Assembly (NCBI GenBank): GCA_023614405.1
Contig: CM042693.1
Location: 158,364,731 to 158,428,730, forward strand
Length of the DNA: 64,000 bases
Source: Avena insularis
Taxonomy: Eukaryota > Streptophyta > Magnoliopsida > Poales > Poaceae
Reading direction: 5' to 3'
Positions 1 through 12,016 of this stretch are shown piece after piece. The notes under the pieces were generated by a model. That model made no database searches. It was not told the DNA's origin and saw nothing but the letters and a program-made list of their open reading frames with translations. Within the stretch, counting starts at the first letter, position 1. Every line of letters starts with the position of its first letter. Both the position numbers and the translations under genes were made by a program.

Positions 1-880
1 CGAGAACTTTGTATTTCCCCTTATATCGGTTCAGATCAGAGGTGGTTGTTGTGGCTCTCCTCTACAGCTTTACTGCTCCAGCTGATACACACGAGGAACT
101 TGATTAATTAATTAACTAGTAATTGTGATTCTGTTCTATATTATGTGGTTTATACACTTTTTTTTTTGAGTAGCTGGTTTATACACTTGTGTGAGTAGTG
201 TGGCGTTGTTGGTGCCTAACAATATTCTCCTTTGACTTCGGATCTGGAGTGCGGTTGGACAGATTCTCGAGATCAAGTTTCTTTTTTCGAGGGATCTGTA
301 AATCACCGAGTACTAGTATTCTCCGGATCAGCAACACTACTCGGCTGGGCTGGGCTGGCGACAACTCCACCGCGTGGACTTCTCTCGATCCAGACCGTTA
401 GCTAGCTCGCTGACGTCCGTCTTCATCCGCACGTACGGGCTCCTGGAGCCGCCGCCGCACTGCTGCGAGCCGCCGCGCTGCAGCATCATGTCACCGTGCA
501 GACGCGCTGCCGGGCTGCCACCGCGTTGTCGGAGGCCATCGCCGCACTGCTGCCCTCCGTCGCTGCCGCCCGTGTTCACCGGCACGGACGTGCTTCCGGG
601 GCCTCCGTTGCACTGCTGCACGCCGTCGTGCTTACAGCCTCATGTCACCGTGCGGACGCGGGCCGCCGCCACGTCGCCGGGGCCATTGCCGCACTGCTGC
701 GCGCCATCGGGGCCACCCATGTGCTGCTGCAAACCGCCACACTTGCTATCTTATCCATTTTTTTCTGCTATACAATAGTATATTTTTTTCTACTTTCGCA
801 CAATCTTTTGTGTGTGTTTTGCTACAAAGGTCTTCGAGCGAGACGATGTTGAATTTACTATAATAATTTATTTTTGCTAC
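1..880. other. Unassigned flank left of the retrotransposon nest
   Basis: This is the only part of the window outside element V. It holds AT-rich sequence at 1-400, a GC-rich block at about 400-740 (separate entry) and an AT-rich tail at 745-880. Short open frames cross the GC-rich block in several frames, as expected from base composition, and none has a recognisable domain. I see no LTR ends, terminal inverted repeats or splice-supported gene structure. The phrases 'ttgctacaaagg' and 'gctgctgcaaaccg' recall GC-rich segments of Triticeae transposons, so this may be part of yet another element, but that is recollection and not proof. Confidence 0.4.
430..742. repeat. GC-rich tandem duplication, period about 152 bp
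   Basis: Two imperfect units, about 430-582 and 583-742, share an ordered set of landmarks: GCAC(G)TACGGGCTCCTGG or a variant, then GCACTGCTGC, then TCATGTCACCGTGC, then GCCGCACTGCTGC. Within each unit the GCACTGCTGC core occurs twice, so the array also has a half-period near 75 bp. Reading through it on the plus strand gives a frame (374-778) with four recurring P-x-HCC-x-P peptides. I regard this frame as a by-product of the DNA repeat because the other frames are open as well. No function can be assigned. Confidence 0.55.
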
Positions 881-1184
881 TGCGATGATCCAGCATATCA
901 CTGCATGTGTAGTATACTATAGTCATTGACATGGCCTTCATAGAACACTGTTCTATAGATATCACATCCCTCAGAGTGGTACAACAGAAACATTATAGGT
1001 TTAAATTACAAACATACACATTATTATTATTATAATACCAGAAGTTTAAGACTTCAAAAGATTTAACTTACAAACCAAATATAAAGTGTTTTAGCGAAAG
1101 TTTTAAAGTGACAACTTCAACTCCGAATTAAACTCAACAACTTATTATTACATATTGTTTATGTTGCTAGACTCAACTGGTTAT
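881..1184 (-). mobile_element. Element V 3' LTR, segment 1 (outer end)
   Basis: This segment aligns by eye with 52059-52180 at the start of solo LTR B. Both hold CACTGCATG, then TGTAGTATACTATAGTC, then CATCCCTCAGA and ACAACAGAAACA in the same order. It stops where element I begins with TGATGACCC at 1185. The bases just before the break, GTTAT (1180-1184), recur as GTTAC at 21869-21873 on the far side of element I, which shows that the LTR continues there. Confidence 0.8.
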
Positions 1185-1346
1185 TGATGACCCACAAATA
1201 TAGAGGATCGCAACAGTCTTTATGGGTAGTATTACCTAATTTATTGATTCGGCACAAGGGGAGCCAAAGAATACTTGCAAGCCTTAACAACTGAGTTGTC
1301 AATTCAGCTGCACCTGAAAATAGTTCTTGCTCATAGAGGTTTATCA

Positions 1347-1423
1347 GTAGCAACAGTAGCAACAACAAAGCAACAACAACAGTGAAACAGGAGCAATAGT
1401 AACAGTAGTAGCAAACAGTAGGA
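1347..1423. repeat. CAA/CAG/TAG trinucleotide-rich stretch in LTR of element I
   Basis: Imperfect AGTAGCAACA / CAACAACAA units. The equivalent stretches in the partner LTR (20733-20817) and in element IV (59658-59731) differ in unit number and order, so this part of the LTR evolves by slippage. Confidence 0.6.
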
Positions 1424-3036
1424 TATGAGCGCGATAGGCATAGGGATGGATGGACGGGCGTTACATGGACGAGTATAAACATATAACGTCAAGATCTAGG
1501 GCAATTGCAGATAAATAAGAATAAGCATTTAAGTACTAAACAATCATAGGCATGTGCTCCATATATAGTCATGCGTGCTCGCAATGAGAACTTGCACACC
1601 ATCTTTTGTCCCGCCAGCCCGTGGCAGCGGGGCCTCTAGGGAACTACTGCCAATTAAGGTGCTCCTTTTAATAGAGCACCGGAGCAAAGCATTAACACTC
1701 CGTGAACACATATGATCCTCACATCACAGCCATCCCCTCCGGCTGTCCCAATTTCTGTCACTTCGGGGCCTTTGAATCCGGACAATGATATGTGTACACA
1801 ACTTGCAGATAAGATCACAAACAATACTATCATAATGATTCAATAATAAGTTCATATCTAAGATCGTGGCACTCGGGCCCTAGTGACAAGCATTAAGCAT
1901 AACAAGTTGCAACAAAGTCAAATAGCACTAATAGAGATACTAGGCACCATGCCCTAACAATCTTATTCGATTACATGATAGAACTCATCCAATCCCTACC
2001 ATCCCCATAGCCTACAACGGGGGATTACTCACTCATGGATGAGGGAAACATTGATTTTTGATGGAGAGGCATTGGTGATGACGATGGAGATGATCCTCCC
2101 CAAATTCCCCGTCCCGACAGGGTGCCAGAACGGAGTTTCTGGTTCCAAATCGCGGCTTCTGGTGGTGGCGGCGTGTAGCATCCCAATTGTCTAACAATTG
2201 TAATGCTACTTGGTCTAGTAATATAATGGCTACTTCTATATATAATTGTTGCATCATCATTATATCATGCTCATGTCATCATGCCACCTTGCATTTGAGC
2301 ATCATATAAAACCCTATTTATTTGGTTCTTATCTCATATGCATCATTAATTGTATTTGCCTCTTGATATTGTATTTGGTTCTTGATATATTGTTTAAATG
2401 CCCAAGTTGAGTTGGGGGCATATCTTTTGTTAACTCCACCACCTTTCTTGTCATCACCCATCATTCCACCATTCCACCATATATGGGCATTGCAACTTAT
2501 TTGGTTTTACCTCTAGCTCATATGTGTTGGTGTGGATCCATTCCATGTCTACATGATCCATATAGGAGGTATGTTGTTTTCACAACATTAATTATGTGGA
2601 GCCTCATGGCCATCTTTGAATGTCATGTGAGTAGAATCTTCCTTTTACCTTTCATATGGTTGTTTTGGCTAATTGAGCTTGTTTGAATATAATTGTGGCC
2701 AAATAATCTTGTAGTGGAATATACACACTAGCATGGCCTGTATATTCAATTATGCTTGATTCTACCATTCCCTTATATCCATCAAGCTTGTATCTAGTGG
2801 GTTGGTTTTGTTCAAATGGTGATGTGCATGCATGTAATAAGTTCACACATGTACTATAGTTGTTTTTACAACTAATAGTAGTGGCTATTCACATTCATGC
2901 ATGCCCCATGCAACATCACCCTCCCCTTCTTCCTTCCCCTTTTATGTGAGTTTATTTGAGCATTTTTCATTTGTTTTTGTGTGAATTTAAGCTCATGGGC
3001 ATCTCCATGCTAACAAGTGGTTTTTCCCTCCCTCTC

Positions 3037-3285
3037 TAAACCCTACCACCTTGACTTACCCCTAACCCTAAGCAAAACCCTAAACCCCCTCTCTCTTCTC
3101 CATCTAACCCTAACCCCTTTCTCTAACTCATCTTTCTCCAAACCAAAACCCTAACCTTCCCCTTAGTCTCTCCTTGCCGAGCCTCACCTTGCAGGTCCCA
3201 CCTGGCCACCTACACCCCCTGCCCTAGTTACCCTCTACCCAAGCCCTAACCCGAGCCATACCTCCCTCACTCCAAACCCTAGCTC
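3037..3285 (+). repeat. Cluster of telo-box-like AAACCCTA / CCCTAACCC motifs
   Basis: Scattered AAACCCTA, CCTAACCCTAA and AACCCTAACC motifs lie in a pyrimidine-rich stretch of solo LTR C. They are dispersed and degenerate and do not form a telomeric array. The LARD LTRs have a shorter version (about 8789-8815 and 13171-13197). AAACCCTA telo-boxes are known cis-elements of plant promoters; any role here is inference. Confidence 0.45.
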
Positions 3286-4003
3286 TAACCCGAGCCTACC
3301 CCTCTCTCTCTAGCTCTCTCTCTGCCGAGCCTGCCCCACACCGAGCCTACCCCTGGCCTCACCTTGCCCCACCTGCCAGCTGCCTACCTGCTCCTGCCCG
3401 AGCTCCAGCTCGAGCACGTGAGGAGGAGAAGGAAAAGGGGCACCCGAGCCACCTTTTCCATCTGCCCCGCTCCCACACGCCATCTCCCCTCTCCCTCCTT
3501 TTTCCCCTTCCCCACGGCTCTCCTCTGCCTCCCAGATCCGCCCAGGGCCTTGCCCTCTCCCCCTCTTCTCCACCGCCTCCGTCTACCCCATCGCCGGCAA
3601 AACCCTCGGCCTCCACCGCCCCTTCTTTTTCCAGCCGGTGGCGTGGCGATCTCTGGTGTCGAGGAAGACCGCACGGTACCCCTGCGTCACCTGGACCGCG
3701 CCAGCGAGGAGGAGGAGGCCTGCACTCTGCTGTGCGTCGTCGTCACCGAGCCCAAACCCTAGCCTCCGGTCCGTCTGCGTCCTCGCCGATCCCCTGCGCC
3801 TCGAGCCGATCCGACCCCACCGAACCACTCCCGGTGAGCGCCTCGACCTCTCTGACATGCTCCGCCTCGCCATCGTCGACTAGATCCGCCGGCCCTTCCG
3901 TCGAGCGCCCTCGGTGCACCGCCGCTCGCTGCTGTCTGCTCGCTCCCGCACCGCGCAGCACCATATCTAGGCCGCGCCTGACCCCCTAACAACTACCCCG
4001 CCC

Positions 4004-4056
4004 TAGCCCAGCGGTGGCCGCCTCCGCGCGCACGCCCAGGTCCTGGGTTCGAGCCC
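4004..4056 (+). promoter_or_regulatory. tRNA-like A box and B box (pol III type) inside solo LTR C
   Basis: TAGCCCAGCGG (4004-4014) fits the A-box consensus TRGYNNARNGG, and GGTTCGAGCCC (4046-4056) fits the B-box GGTTCGANTCC with one change. They are 31 bp apart, as in tRNA genes and tRNA-derived SINEs. I could not fold a full cloverleaf and see no clear SINE tail or TSD, so this is either a tRNA/SINE-derived fragment fixed in the LTR or a chance match. Confidence 0.35.
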
Positions 4057-6807
4057 CACAAGGCGGCTGTCTCCTGTCGCACGGACCCGGTCGTCGATGG
4101 GTCAGAGAAGAGGAACAGTGCCGCGTCACCTTTTTGCACAAACCCCCTCCTAGCTTTTTACTTCTAACCCGCGGTCCGCATGAGCCCACCCGTCAGCCTC
4201 TCTGTACGTTTTGCAGGACACCCCCTAGACTTTTTCAATCTTAACCCGCGCTCCCACGGATGCCCCACGTGTCGCGTCCCCCAAGGCGCCATGAGTGGGT
4301 CGCGTGTGCTTTCACCCACTGTCACTTGCGTGGCTAGATCAGCTGCGGTGAAAAACATTTTTCTGCGGTGGCGCCAACAGACGGCCCCACTCGTCTGTGG
4401 CTGTGGCTAGGTTTGTCTGAGTGAGAAAAGTATTTCTGTCCGTCTGTTTAAATTTAAACCTTTTTTTTCAAATTAATTCAAATTCTAATTCTAATTCTGT
4501 TTTTAAATAACTTTTAAAACACAAATCCAAATAATACAAATAATATATGTTTTCAAATCAGAAAAATATGAGGAATTCAAATATGCCCTTCAAAATATAT
4601 TTTAAACATTTAAAATTTCGAGTTGATTAAAATTACAATAAAATGCCCTTTTTCTTAATTAATTAATAACTTTTGTTTTATAACTCCAAATTTAACAAAT
4701 GATATGTCTAAAATGATCAGCTCGACGAGACCTTTCTGTTTATGCATTCCTTGTTCTGTTTTGCAGCATGCATCATATAAAAATAAAGATTACAGCAACT
4801 TATTTGAGGTTAAAATGTGACCAAAACTCAATGAAAGGCTTAATTCTTGTATTTCACACCTCACCCATGCCATGCTACATTATTGCCATGCAAATTGTGC
4901 ATCATTCATCATGGCATGATTGTTTGCTTGATGCATTTAATTCATATGCTTGTGCACTTTATTTATGTTGGCCTTGTTTGTTTGGTTCTTCTTCGAATAG
5001 ACGAAGCGGGGATATATCAAGAAACCCAGGAGCACTACCCAGATCCTTCTCTCGCTTCAACTGAGCTGCCAGGCAAGCACTACCACATGCTTGCATACAT
5101 ATAGTACCTATTGCCTCTATCTTAATCTTGCATCATTGAGTCGCGAATGCATTAAACTGAATCCCAAGTACTGCATAGCCTTTACTTTTAAACCCCACCG
5201 AAGCTTGTTCCTCCATCCCATGAGCCATTACTACAGGAGTTGTTTGAGCCATGCGAGTCGTAGAAACATGTGTAGGGTATGTGAGTGTCGATGGATAACG
5301 AGGTACCTAAACAACTTAACCTGAGTAGTAATGGGATAACTAATGAAAGCGGCATCGGTGAGCAATATCTATTTGGTTTTTCATGCTCACTTGTGTCCGT
5401 GGGACCCGAGTACTTGATTCTGTTCCTTGAATATTCGCTATCCACATCCGGGAGGCTTATGGACCCCCTGAGCGAGCTTGATTCATTCTTATTTCTTGGG
5501 GCCACAAACTAGTTTGAGGTTTTATTTACTATCCTGCTTATGCCATGCTTTCTTGCTTTATTTAAAATTGTGCGAGGTAATGCACCTGTCTTTATTTAGG
5601 GCCGTGACACGTTTTAGTGTCGACAAGCCCAGTCACACTTCGGGTTCTCGTTTCTGAAATGGCCCACACAAACCTTGAGTCCGCCTAACCGTAGCGGGTA
5701 GCTTAATGGGGTGGCCCCTGAAATACTTCGAATCCTGTGATCGCTTTGTCGTGGCGCCTCGTTGGGTTTTGATTTGGTTTTCGAGGTTGATCGAGTGTGT
5801 TGCTATTTGTGCACCCTGCAGGTAAAATTTTCTGGCGCCGTGTCATGCGGTTATGGACGACTTGGAGCACGGTTTCTCGATCATAGACAAGTATAACTAA
5901 AGCACCGCTTTTAATTTGACTAAGTACGACTAGTAAATAGTGCAACACTCATGGAATGATAATAAAACTGCCAGCGGATGGGGGATGTTCGTCCGCTTCC
6001 TCGCTCGAAGCGAGAGGAGGATGGATCTGTTGATATTATGTTATAATCGTTGTTATTAATTCACGGACATCCGCTCTATCTGGTTAGGCGGATGTTTAGC
6101 GAGTATCTATAGAATTGCTAGGGTTTATCTTTTGCTGCAATTCGTCACCCAGGTTGTGTCCCTTTAGAGGCATAAAGACTTGCCGAGTACCCTAGGGTCT
6201 CCACGATAAATTGTTTGATTCGGATGAGCAGTAAGCTCGCAAGATGGATACTAGGTGGAGGAGACGGACGATGTCGGCAACGATCATTCGGTGTAGAGAT
6301 TCCAGGAACGGGGATCCGTGAGATCTGTGGGCGGGATGTGTTTATTTATGGGCATCTTATGCCGATTTGCTTCTTATCCGTACTCGGATCTTGTTTTCCG
6401 CTTCCGCTTGATACTCTGATGTTTGATGTATGAGGAGATATCCCAAACTATTATATCTATCTAGGATATTTGGATCTTGCCGTATGGCGTTGCAATATTT
6501 CCTTTCTTTTTAGATGGAATGACTCTGAGAACCATTGTATGGTGGCTTGCATACATACTCATTTGTGTATGTAGTTGATCCCTTCGCCTGCCGATTACAC
6601 CGCCCGTTCTTGTCCCGATGTTTGGAAATGGTTAGGGGCCGGTAGAAAGGTCTGTGAGTGGCATTTGGGCCCCACCGTACTATTTTAACCATTTCCGCTC
6701 ATCCAGGCTTGTAACTAGGAGCGTAATTCACCGAGGTAGTTACACGGCGTAGCGGAAATCTTTCTGGAAAAACAACGAACCCCCCTTGGTTTTTAGGTCA
6801 GGAGGCT

Positions 6808-6814
6808 TCTTATA
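6808..6814 (-). promoter_or_regulatory. Putative TATA box, 3' LTR of element I
   Basis: The minus-strand TATAAGA lies in the context CGCCTATAAGAAGCC. The same context is found in the partner LTR (21611-21617), in element IV (60512-60518, TATAAGT) and in the otherwise different LTRs of element II (22884 and 42050), which supports a conserved LTR promoter. Confidence 0.5.
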
Positions 6815-7122
6815 GGCGAAGAGGAAGGCCGAGGGGGTGCACATTTGCACCCTAGCGACCGAACTGTGCGCTGGCGGTGTGGGTCCCCCAGGCCTCCACT
6901 CCGCATCGTACTCTGGCTCCATCGATCTTCTGGTGAAATAGGATTTTTGGCATATTTTCTGGGATTTTTCCTGATAGTTAATTTTCTGCACAAAAACGAG
7001 ACACCAAGGTAATTCTGCTGAAAACAGCGTCAGTCCGTGTTAGTTGTATCCAAATCACACAAGTTTAGAGGAGAAACAATAGCAAAAGTGTTCGGGGAAG
7101 TAGATACGTTTTGGACGTATCA

Positions 7123-8472
7123 ACTCCCCCAAGCTTAGCTTATTGCTTGTCCTCAAGCAATTCAGTTGAAAACTAAGTGTGATAAAATAACTTTCACGAA
7201 CACATTTGCTTCATATGATGTATATATTCTCAGCACATGAGTAGATACTTAAACCATTCATAGTAAGAAGTATGCAACTAAGTCTACTCAATAGTCATTG
7301 CAAGCTATGAAGAGAAACCAACTCAATAATAAGTAACATGGAACATAAACATAAGCAACATTGCAATGCTCATAATAAGGTATGATAGAGTGGTATCTCG
7401 CTTGCCTTTATTTGAAGAGCACAATATAAATGCCAAGAGACCTCTGAAGTTCAAGTGAGGACTAGAAGTAAAGATATCAGAGATACAAGCATCAAAGTCA
7501 TGGCATAATTAACCAAGTTTTGAGACAAACACAAGAATGACAACTATGCTCTCAAGAAGGTGCTCATAGAATAAGTGGTGACTCAACAAGGAAGTGAAAA
7601 GGTTTTGAAAAGTTTGAAAGGCTTCCAAATGCTGAAAGTAAGGTACTCATTAGCTTTGAGCTCTAATTTCCCCTATCATAGGCATCTTTATATGGTTAAG
7701 GTGAAAGTGAGGTCCAATATGAGTTATATGCTTGACAGACCATAAACTGGAAATCCCATGTCCCTTGGGTACGAGGGCCGCTTCTCATGCTACTCAACTT
7801 TAGTTACCTGTAAGTTCTTGTCATTGTAAATACATGCATATCATAGAGAACCGCCAACGGGTACCCCTTGCACATGATACAGGATAATTCCCGTGATCAA
7901 AATGACAAGGTAAGCAGACAATGAGCATCTCGGTGATCCTTTTATTTGCTATTTGCAAAGGTTTTTATTGAAGATGCTTCATAGATGCTCATTATGGTGA
8001 TGCTACAAGTTTCCACCATGATTAGGCATGGCTTAGGCTAGCGGCCCAGGCATTTCTCTAACACATATATATACTCCATGAACTCACAAGCTCCCCTTTT
8101 ATTTCACACCGACGACATCCACACACAAAAGAGCAAGGTATCAACTGGATATGTATCCATAAGTGTTGAAAGCGTTCCCCGTGATAGCACGACTCTGCTA
8201 ACTCCCAGCCTATAATTTGCAAGCATATAACTTACATGGACATGTCACAATGGTTCAGGATTATTAAGGGCAAAAAATAAAGTGTGCCATCAAGTTCGTG
8301 AGAGCTTTACTAACTAACTTTCTCAAAACAGACAAACATTTTATTTGGAAGAAAATAAGGCATAACGAATATGCACTGAAATAGCAAATAATGCTAAAAG
8401 GTAGGTATGGTGGACACTGTTGGTAGTATTGGTTTTGGGGAGTTGGATGCACAAGTAGGGCTCGTACTCAGT
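7123..8472 (-). other. Element I PPT and 3' internal non-coding region, part 1
   Basis: The PPT AAGCTTGGGGGAGT (minus, 7123-7136) abuts the LTR. The rest is non-coding 3' internal sequence, homologous without rearrangement to 60838-62192 in element IV and, in reverse orientation, to parts of 40216-41682 in element II. Frames are short and interrupted. The LARD insertion at 8473 separates it from its continuation at 16463. Confidence 0.8.
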
Positions 8473-11400
8473 TGTATCACCCCGGGTAAAACCACTACTA
8501 GAAAATCGCTGTTGTTTTTATTATGTGCATCATCATGACATCATCATGCATTTATTCGCCTAAAACAATTTCCCAAAATCCTATTTTGTTTTCTAGAGAT
8601 TCTCCTCTTTGTTCAAATCGAAACCCTAGATCCGTCCCGGATCTTTTATTTGTCTAAAACCTTTTTGCAAATGTTTTGTTTTAAAAGAAAGAAAAATAAT
8701 AAATAAAAAATATTTTGTTAGTGGGGGAGGCAGCCCAGTCGGCCAGGCCCAAAGGCCCAACCAACAGGCCACCTACTACCGCACTATACCAAACCCTAGC
8801 CTAACCCTAACTAGAACCTACCCATCCCTCTACCCCTGCCACCGCCACCCCCCTGGAACTCGACATGGAACCCGCACGCGCACGCTGCACTCACGAACAC
8901 ATGCAACACACACCATCATACTCACGCGGTACACCCCAGACCCAACCCAATGCACACCACCTACCCACCCGACCCACACTCGGTCAGGAACACACACACG
9001 ACACGCCCCGCACGCTCTCCACCCCGAAACCCACCCCGCTGCACGTCGCTATCCACCACCCCGGCCCCGCTCCTGGCCCACCCCGATGCTCCACGTCCGC
9101 CCCGCGTGAACGCACCCTCCCTCGACCCCTTCCCCACCTCACTTCCTCTTTCTCGCGAGCCGCCACCGCTGGTACCCCGTGGCCCTCTTCCCCACTTCCA
9201 TCACCTCTGCCAGGCCACAGAGCTCTACCAGCACCGCCATCGTCCTTCGCCGCCCCCTCGACTGGCCCATGTCTTCCGCCTCTGCCAAGGCCTCGCTGCC
9301 GATGCGCCGAGCCCGCAAGCTCACGTCTGCCGGAGCCTGGCCCTCATGCATCACCTTCGTTCTTCCTGCATCCCCAAGCTCCTCGCCTCATGCAAGCTTC
9401 CGCCGTTGATGCCGCTGCCGTGTGGCCCGTCTCGGTCCGTGCCGGCCCTCCGTCCTCGGCCTGTCGCCACCACCCTATAGAACCGCCTCCGTCGACCTAT
9501 CCTGCCTCGTCCAGCTCGATCACAAGACGCCTCCTAGAGGCTCAAGGCTCGTTCTGCCTCGTCCGCGGCCTGCATGCTTGTGTGTAAAGCTAGCACACTC
9601 GGCGGTTATTTGTCTCGTGTTTGGTGAAACCTGTGATGTTGGCCATCAGGTGTTGATCTACCTTAGCTACATTGGCTGTTGTTTGTGAACCCGAGTAGTG
9701 TTACCTCTCGGAGACCACACAATATTTTAGACAAGATCTTCAGCGACACTCAAAGTACAAGACCAATCCGGAATGAGTAGGTCTTCTTCACGGATGCGGA
9801 TCTGAAGACCAAGACCCGAAGACCGATCCCGCCGTGCCCAAACCCTGAGACCCCGAATCCGAAACCCCATGTGTGACCTCTTTTCGAGCCCTATTTTATA
9901 AATTGACATCTATATGAATTGTTGCATATATATTATCATGCTTGCATACATATTTGTGTGGTTTGGGGGCCTTATGTCGATTCACCTAATAATTAAATAT
10001 GGAGACCTCATGCAGGCGTTTCTAGCCTTATATTGTATTTATTTAAATTTGTGTCGCGAACCGGTGTCATTGTTTTGCCTTGTTAATACAACATTTAAAT
10101 TGCGCGGTATCTAAGACAAGTATAACCATATACTTAATTGTCGGGACCCTGGTTCCGCTTAATATTGCCTAATTGCATTGCACCTTTGCCATGTCATGCA
10201 TCATGCCCGATCTTTTGCCGTAGTATTAAATATTGTATCCGGTGTTTCTTCTAGTGCTTTGCTTCTTCAAGGATTAGGCCGATGAGTTGATGCGAGTGTC
10301 GACCGATCTTTGGATGAATCTTCGGCAATGTTTTCAGGCGAGCATTCTCCCTCTTTCTACCTATTTTACATTTTTAGTCTTTATTTCATCTTGTTGATCT
10401 ATTGCTATCTGTATTGCGATGCTATAGATTCTGTACCCCTTTATACTTCCCTGCAGCCTCTATGTTGCCATGGACACCTCCAATTACATGTTGTTTGGTA
10501 GATAGTAGGCCTTGCGAGTTGTAGTCGCTTGCTTAGGTGCTGCTTCGTGCCGTCGATGTTCCATCGTTGTGGGGTGGTTGGCACATGCTTAATGGTGGAA
10601 ATGATCATGGCTTTAATTATTGTTTAATAACTAAAATTGAAAGTAGGTAAATAATGCAGAGGCACTGGTGGGTAATCGACAATATTTGGTTTTTAACCGC
10701 TCACTGGTGTCCCGTAGGACCCTGAGTTCTTCACACCTATTCCGAGATCGAGCGCTCTAACCACAGGTGGGGTGTGTGGGCACCCCCATCGATTTAGTAC
10801 TTGATTTCAAAGTACTGTACTGGGGGACACAAACTAGTTTGGGGCTTTATTACTATCATGTACTTATGCCATGCTTTATTGCTTTATTTACGATTGCGCG
10901 TGGAGCTCCTGTACTTTTTAGGAACGCTATGATACATTTTTGCTGTATCGACAAGCACAGTCACACTTTCGGGTTCCCAGTCATTTACAACCATCGACAC
11001 AAACCCTGGGTCCGTCTCGGAGACTGGCCGACTTCGTTACGGGTAGCTTAGTGGGGTGGCTCCCATGTGCTTGCTTTGGGTCTGGGAAAGTTCGTGTCCG
11101 AAACCCCATCGACATACCGTTGGGTGTATGTTTTGTGATCTTGTACCTACCTGATCTAACAACAAGGGTGTAGGTGCGTGTGGAAACTTTGGTGCACGCC
11201 TGCAGGGTTAAATCTTTTCGAGAAGCCGTGTCTGCGGTTATGGACGACTTGGAGCACAGTTCTTGATGATAGACAACTATAACTAAAGTTTACTGTTATA
11301 ATATGACTTGCATCTGATATGACTAGTAAGTTGGACAACCACCATGGAATGAATGAATAAAACTGCCAACTGTGTGAGTTTCCTCGGATTGACTTCCTCG

Positions 11401-12016
11401 TTTGGTCTCGAGGGGGAAATACCAGGATGGGTATGTTTGGTGGTAGTATCAGGTTGGTTCCGAATAGGTCTTTCTTATCCCTCTTTGATAGCCGACAATT
11501 GTATCGAGTCTCTATAGGTTGTTTAGTGCATGCAGTGCCGCCGCTTCAGTCCACCATACCTATGTAGGCGAGGACCGCCGAATTCTAAGACTCGCCGTGT
11601 ACTGGCCTCAGTACTGACCGCTCTCCTTTTTTCCTTTGCCCTTTGTCGTCACCCCTTTTGTTTAAGCAGGTTTGAGATCGACGTCGTTAGCAGGGTTACC
11701 CTTCCGGCTTGGCCTGGGCAGGGTTATGGATGCCATTGGTTATTCTTCAGGGCTCTTAGCCCGATTTGCATCTTGTCCGTACTCGGACGCTATATCTTTA
11801 TAAATTTGGATCTTTGTACTATATATCTGTATTCTTGACTCATGGAGTCGTTGTTGTATATATTTGTTCTGTGGGTTCCATTGTGAACTATTGTGTAATG
11901 ATATTACTTTGTTTTCCACCCGCACGCAAGTGCCTGGTGGGCACCTTTGAATCGTTTCTATGCGAGTTCGGCGGGAATCGCTTAAACTTGCATAGGGCCG
12001 ATCCGAGGGTGTTACA
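8473..12016 (+). mobile_element. LARD 5' LTR (3,544 bp)
   Basis: It runs from TGTATCACCCC to GGGTGTTACA. A GC-rich, cytosine-rich block (about 8760-9590) carries long Pro/Ser/Arg-rich open frames on both strands, which I consider compositional. AT-rich sequence follows, then a segment homologous to solo LTR C. It diverges from the partner LTR by scattered substitutions and small indels except at about 11060-11665, which is nearly identical to 15501-16106. Confidence 0.85.

Larger units (their letters stand above)
2174..6744 (+). mobile_element. Solo LTR C: Sukkula-like long LTR with perfect TSD
   Basis: The insertion starts TGTAGCATCCC and ends GTAGTTACA, and the 5-bp TSD is CGGCG (2169-2173 and 6745-6749). 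The uninterrupted target can be read in element IV near 60446. It has no PBS, PPT or coding domain, so it is a solo LTR (4,571 bp) left by recombination between two LTRs. Its 3' half is homologous to the LARD LTRs: compare CGACAAGCCCAGTCACACTT (5618-5637) with 10951-10971, and TTATGGACGACTTGGAGCAC near 5851 with 11238 and 15678. It therefore belongs to a related subfamily in the same orientation. GC-rich sequence occupies about 3160-4430. None of its short ORFs resembles a protein I know. Confidence 0.88.
1185..7122 (-). mobile_element. Element I 3' LTR, interrupted by solo LTR C
   Basis: The LTR pieces are 1185-2173 and 6745-7122, about 1.36 kb once the 4.57-kb insertion and one TSD copy are removed. 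This fits the 1.28-kb partner LTR (20593-21868) and the 1.34-kb LTR of element IV (59497-60837). Landmarks shared by all three, in plus orientation, include the outer end TGATGACCCACAA, a trinucleotide-rich stretch, GGATGGATGGACGGGC, AATAGAGCACCGGAGC, TCTTATAGG (TATA on the sense strand) and the inner end ACGTTTTGGACGTATCA. The PPT abuts at 7123. Confidence 0.85.

Noticed and set aside
3037..3285. Interstitial telomere array
   Set aside because: CCCTAA-like motifs are scattered and degenerate inside an LTR, with no tandem array.
4004..4070. A functional tRNA gene
   Set aside because: A and B boxes are present, but I could not form acceptor and anticodon stems, and there is no clear terminator directly after it. 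Kept only as a tRNA-like promoter signal.
8865..9587. 240-codon Pro/Ser/His/Arg-rich open frame in the LARD 5' LTR
   Set aside because: It lies in a cytosine-rich block where several frames on both strands are open. The partner LTR does not keep the same frame or length, and it has no domain.
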